Assembly: GCA_003152595.1 (NCBI GenBank)
Contig: PMAM01000363.1
Location: 12,279 to 19,889 of the forward strand
DNA: 7,611 nucleotides
Origin: Acidobacterium sp.
GTDB lineage: Bacteria; Acidobacteriota; Terriglobia; Terriglobales; Acidobacteriaceae
Direction: 5' to 3'
Below are positions 4,949 through 7,611 of this stretch, piece by piece. The translations under genes were made by a program, and so were the position numbers. Position 1 is the stretch's first letter. Every line of letters begins with the position of its first letter. Under the pieces are notes generated by a model. The model had not been told where the DNA came from. It saw nothing but the letters and a program-made list of their open reading frames with translations, and made no database searches.

Positions 4949-5539
4949 GTGAAGATCACCGTTCTGGCTCTTGTCCCCATGCTCGCCGCTGCCGTTGCGA
5001 GTCACGCTTCGGGCCCCGCTTCCGCACCCCCGCCACTAAGCGGCGTTCAGGTCTGCGCCGCTGACGCCGACGCTGAAAACCTTTGTAAATGGGACGCCCC
5101 TCCGGGAACCCGCGGCCGCAAATGCGTGATTGACGTGGAACACATGAGCCGCAAAGACGTCTGCGCCTATGACAAACCCACTGCCGCAGAGATGACCGAT
5201 CACAAGCCGATGTGCATCTCGGCGGCCCAGGCGGAACACATCGTCTTCCAGTCCAGCAATGGGCGCCAATTCCGCGTGCGGCGTCTCGTCCCCATCAACA
5301 AAACCAGCGCCGCAGGTGGCGCCTGTCCCGCGCACCCCTTCAGCCGGGAATTTCACGAAGAAGATTTCAACTTCGCCGGGAACTTCGACACCGCTGAGCC
5401 AAAACACGAAGCCATCGGCTGTCGCTACAAACTGGAAGTCCAGTTCCTGACCGTGGATCCAAACGCACCGATTGCGACGCACGACTCGCAGCATCGCCGC
5501 CTCGAGTGCCGCGACCCGCACCTCGGGATTACGCCGTAG
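4949..5539 (+). CDS. Secreted small cysteine-rich protein of unknown function
   Basis: I do not recognise a family for this 196-residue protein. It starts with a Sec signal peptide: MK, a hydrophobic core (about 3-17) and small residues with likely cleavage after SHA (20) or ASA (26). No lipobox cysteine follows, so release to the periplasm or outside is expected. The mature part has eight cysteines (36, 46, 59, 72, 89, 126, 158, 187), an even number fitting four disulfides; the first four are evenly spaced (9, 12 and 12 residues between them). The C-terminal half is rich in His, Asp, Glu and aromatic residues (for example FHEEDFNFAGNFD), without a metal-site motif I can name. It lies 96 bases after the phosphatase gene and converges on the kinase gene with a 13-base gap. 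A link to the signalling genes is not shown. Confidence 0.72.
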   Translation: MKITVLALVPMLAAAVASHASGPASAPPPLSGVQVCAADADAENLCKWDAPPGTRGRKCVIDVEHMSRKDVCAYDKPTAAEMTDHKPMCISAAQAEHIVFQSSNGRQFRVRRLVPINKTSAAGGACPAHPFSREFHEEDFNFAGNFDTAEPKHEAIGCRYKLEVQFLTVDPNAPIATHDSQHRRLECRDPHLGITP

Positions 5540-5547
5540 ATTCGTCT

Positions 5548-5561
5548 GCCGGTCATCCGGC
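5548..5561. other. Small palindrome spanning the kinase stop codon
   Basis: GCCGG-TCAT-CCGGC forms a 5-base-pair stem whose loop contains the complement of the TGA stop (5555-5553) of the minus-strand kinase gene. It is the only hairpin seen between the two convergent genes. It lacks a T run on both sides, so bidirectional termination is only a weak possibility. Confidence 0.25.
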
Positions 5562-7611
5562 CGGCGCGATGCCCGCCAGATCGGGCGCGCTGGCGATATC
5601 GGCCTTCGAATAACCGTGGGCGATCGCTTTCTGCGCCCAGTCCAGCGCCGCACCCTTATCCCCAAGCCGTGCGTACACCCGCGCCGCGTAGTAATTCACC
5701 TCGGCGTCTTCGGGAGCATGCAGCAGCGCGGCGTTCAGCCCATCCAGGGCCGTGCCTCGCTCGCCCAGCGCCGCGGCGCAGTAGGCCTCCACCATCATGG
5801 CGTCCACATCCCGCGCATTCACTCTGAGGCTCGCCCGGCTCAGTTCAAGCGCGTCCTGGTAGCGCGCCTTCGCCCGGCTCGCCTGCCCGTCCCACGCATA
5901 CGCATCCGCCAGGTCCGCTTCGATGGCAAACGAATGCGCCTTCAACCCCGCCGCCGATTCCAACGCTGCGACCGCCGGCCCAAACTTCTTCTGGTGCAAA
6001 TACACCTGGCCGAGATCCATGTACGCCTCGGCGTGCGGACTGGCCTGAATCGCGCTCTGGAAAGTGGCCGCCGCCTCGTCGAATCTGCCCTCGAGGAATT
6101 CCGCCACCCCCAACCGCCGCATCAGAAAGCTGTTCGCAGGGAACTTCGCCACCGCCTGCTGCAACACCGTTGCCGCCTGCCCGTATTGCGCGCGCCGCAT
6201 CAGGAAGTTCGCCAGTGCAAAATAATTTGCCCAATAGTACGGTCGCGCTTCGATCGCCTGCTGATACACCTTTTGCGCCTGATCGGGCTCCTCCATCTCT
6301 TCATACGTCCGCGCCAGCCCGTTCAGCGCCGTGTCGCTCTGCGGATCCAGGCGCAGAGCTTCCTGGAATTCCTGCTGCGCCTGCTTCGCATTGCCAGTCC
6401 CATCGTCGATTGTTCCCTGACATATCTGCGCCTCCGCCACCTGCGCGTTCAGGGTCATCGCCTTTCCGCAGCTTTCCCGGGCTCGCGTCACCTCCGCCGC
6501 ATCGGAGCTGGCCCGATACCGCGCCCATTGCGCCTCGCCCAGTCCCGCATAAGCCGATGCAAATTCCGGATCGGCTCGGGTCGCTTCGCTGAACTTCTCT
6601 TCCGCCTTTTTCAGATTGTCGGCGATGTCGAAATCCCGCAGATAGCCCACCCCCTGCAGATACGCCTCATACGCCGCGGGCACCTGGGTCCCCGAGTGTG
6701 CCCCCGAGTTCTGTGTCACCGTCGCGGCGCCGGCCGTCGAAACGCGGAGCATCTCCAGCACCCCCGCCACTACATCGTCTTCCAGCTTGAAAGGATCGTC
6801 CGAGGTGCTGCGCACTTCACCGGGCTGCCCGGTCACCCTCGCCGACGCGTCGGTCAGCTCGTAGCGGATGCGCACCTGATTCCCATGTTGTTCGTAGCTG
6901 CCGTCGATCACCAGATCCGCCCCCAGCTCTTTGTGCGCTTCCTCCGGCGTCGTCAGCGCGTGGGCGCGCACCTCGCTCGCCGCCAAAACTTCGATCTTTG
7001 CCGAAGGCGCCACCTGCGCCAGGGTGGATGTAATCGCGTCGCGCAACCCCTCGCTGTAGGCGCTCAGTTGCGTTTCTTCCGGGATCACCTGGAAGGGGAG
7101 CACCGCCAGCAGTCGCATCGTCGCCGCGGCTGTCACTGCCTTTGCCGCGCGCTCTCGATGCTCATACCGCCGCAACAAAATCCAACTCGCGGCCACCGCA
7201 GCGATCACCACCAACGCGGTTCCAATCCTGAAGAGCCGGCGCGAACCGGATCCGACGGACGCAAGCTCCCGGAAGTGGCCCCGCGAAGCGCTCCCGCTGG
7301 ACGCGCAGTCCTTCAGATCCACCAGCAGATCCCGCACCGTCGCATACCGGCGCTCCGGATCCTTCATCAGAGCCTTCTGTAGCACGCGATTCAATTCTGC
7401 CGGCAATCCGCGCGCCTTCAGATCGAGCGTCGCCGGATCTCCGCTCAGCGTCATCTGCACGCTGTCCGCCAGGCTCTTGCCTTTGAACGGAGCCTTCCCG
7501 CCCGCCATCTCGTACAGCACCACGCCCATCGAGAAAATATCCGACCGCTCCGTCGGCTGGTTCTCCCGCAACACCTCCGGCGCAATGTACCCCGGCGTCC
7601 CGGCAAATCCC
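5553..7611 (-). CDS. Membrane Ser/Thr protein kinase with TolB-like and TPR domains (C-terminal part)
   Basis: The last 685 residues of a Hanks-type kinase are visible; the ATP-binding lobe, HRD and DFG motifs lie beyond the right edge. The fragment opens in the activation segment (GTPGYIAPE, the APE motif), then shows SDIFSMGVVLYEM (subdomain IX) and PERRYATV with the subdomain XI arginine. Counting from the window edge, one membrane segment follows at about 129-147. Next comes a TolB-like domain (about 166-290: LAVLPF, YSEGLRDAI, ELGADLVIDGSY), and TPR repeats fill about 315-665. This architecture is common in Acidobacteriota. The kinase phosphorylates Ser/Thr in the cytoplasm, while the TolB/TPR part would face the periplasm and sense or bind proteins. 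Whether it partners the FHA phosphatase nearby is inference. No frameshift is seen. Confidence 0.92.
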   Translation of the reverse strand, partial: GFAGTPGYIAPEVLRENQPTERSDIFSMGVVLYEMAGGKAPFKGKSLADSVQMTLSGDPATLDLKARGLPAELNRVLQKALMKDPERRYATVRDLLVDLKDCASSGSASRGHFRELASVGSGSRRLFRIGTALVVIAAVAASWILLRRYEHRERAAKAVTAAATMRLLAVLPFQVIPEETQLSAYSEGLRDAITSTLAQVAPSAKIEVLAASEVRAHALTTPEEAHKELGADLVIDGSYEQHGNQVRIRYELTDASARVTGQPGEVRSTSDDPFKLEDDVVAGVLEMLRVSTAGAATVTQNSGAHSGTQVPAAYEAYLQGVGYLRDFDIADNLKKAEEKFSEATRADPEFASAYAGLGEAQWARYRASSDAAEVTRARESCGKAMTLNAQVAEAQICQGTIDDGTGNAKQAQQEFQEALRLDPQSDTALNGLARTYEEMEEPDQAQKVYQQAIEARPYYWANYFALANFLMRRAQYGQAATVLQQAVAKFPANSFLMRRLGVAEFLEGRFDEAAATFQSAIQASPHAEAYMDLGQVYLHQKKFGPAVAALESAAGLKAHSFAIEADLADAYAWDGQASRAKARYQDALELSRASLRVNARDVDAMMVEAYCAAALGERGTALDGLNAALLHAPEDAEVNYYAARVYARLGDKGAALDWAQKAIAHGYSKADIASAPDLAGIAPAG

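Noticed and set aside
3575..5005. Minus-strand open frame of 476 codons opposite the phosphatase gene
   Set aside because: Its Gly/Val/Glu-rich low-complexity product has no motif, and it lies antisense to a gene with intact FHA, GAF and PP2C signatures and covers the promoter region of the secreted-protein gene.
5472..7382. Long plus-strand open frame of 636 codons opposite the kinase gene
   Set aside because: It is a shadow of high-GC codon bias: Arg/His/Pro-rich with no domain, while the minus strand encodes clear kinase, TolB-like and TPR modules.
1..7611. CRISPR arrays, tRNA or rRNA genes, insertion sequences
   Set aside because: No array-like direct repeats with spacers, no tRNA-like folds and no transposase or terminal inverted repeats were seen. 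The only iterated repeat is the 15-base promoter array.

Overview
The window is GC-rich, densely coded DNA with a strong G/C bias at third codon positions. A membrane Ser/Thr kinase with TolB-like and TPR modules, an FHA-GAF-SpoIIE phosphatase and a che-type operon together suggest Acidobacteriota, perhaps a Bryobacter/Solibacter relative. This is an inference from gene style, and no rRNA marker is present.

Layout. Positions 1-2884 (minus strand) hold a chemotaxis-like operon read right to left: a soluble coiled-coil receptor-like protein, a CheY-type response regulator, a STAS-domain protein, and the start of CheA (its phosphotransfer domain), which runs off the left edge. The last three genes are packed (2-base gap, then 1-base overlap). 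The first is separated from cheY by a 138-base leader rich in hairpins. Positions 2885-3229 are a divergent intergenic region with a terminator-like hairpin that belongs to no visible gene, four copies of a 10-base motif at exact 15-base steps, and a perfect TATAAT box almost touching the next start codon. Positions 3230-4852 (plus) encode an FHA-GAF-PP2C/SpoIIE phosphatase. Positions 4949-5539 (plus) encode a small secreted protein with eight cysteines and no family I recognise. Positions 5553-7611 (minus) encode the C-terminal part of a Ser/Thr kinase with one membrane segment, a TolB-like domain and TPR repeats; its N-terminus lies beyond the right edge.

How they may work together. The operon contains His-Asp phosphorelay parts plus a STAS protein. 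The divergent gene encodes the kind of phosphatase that normally acts on STAS proteins, and its FHA domain could read phosphothreonine made by a kinase such as the convergent one. The receptor-like protein has two degenerate receptor-tip motifs and, between them, a DxxxQ helix like the CheZ active site. The main hypotheses are therefore that it is a CheY-P phosphatase or CheA regulator rather than a plain receptor, and that the locus joins chemotaxis-type and partner-switching signalling.
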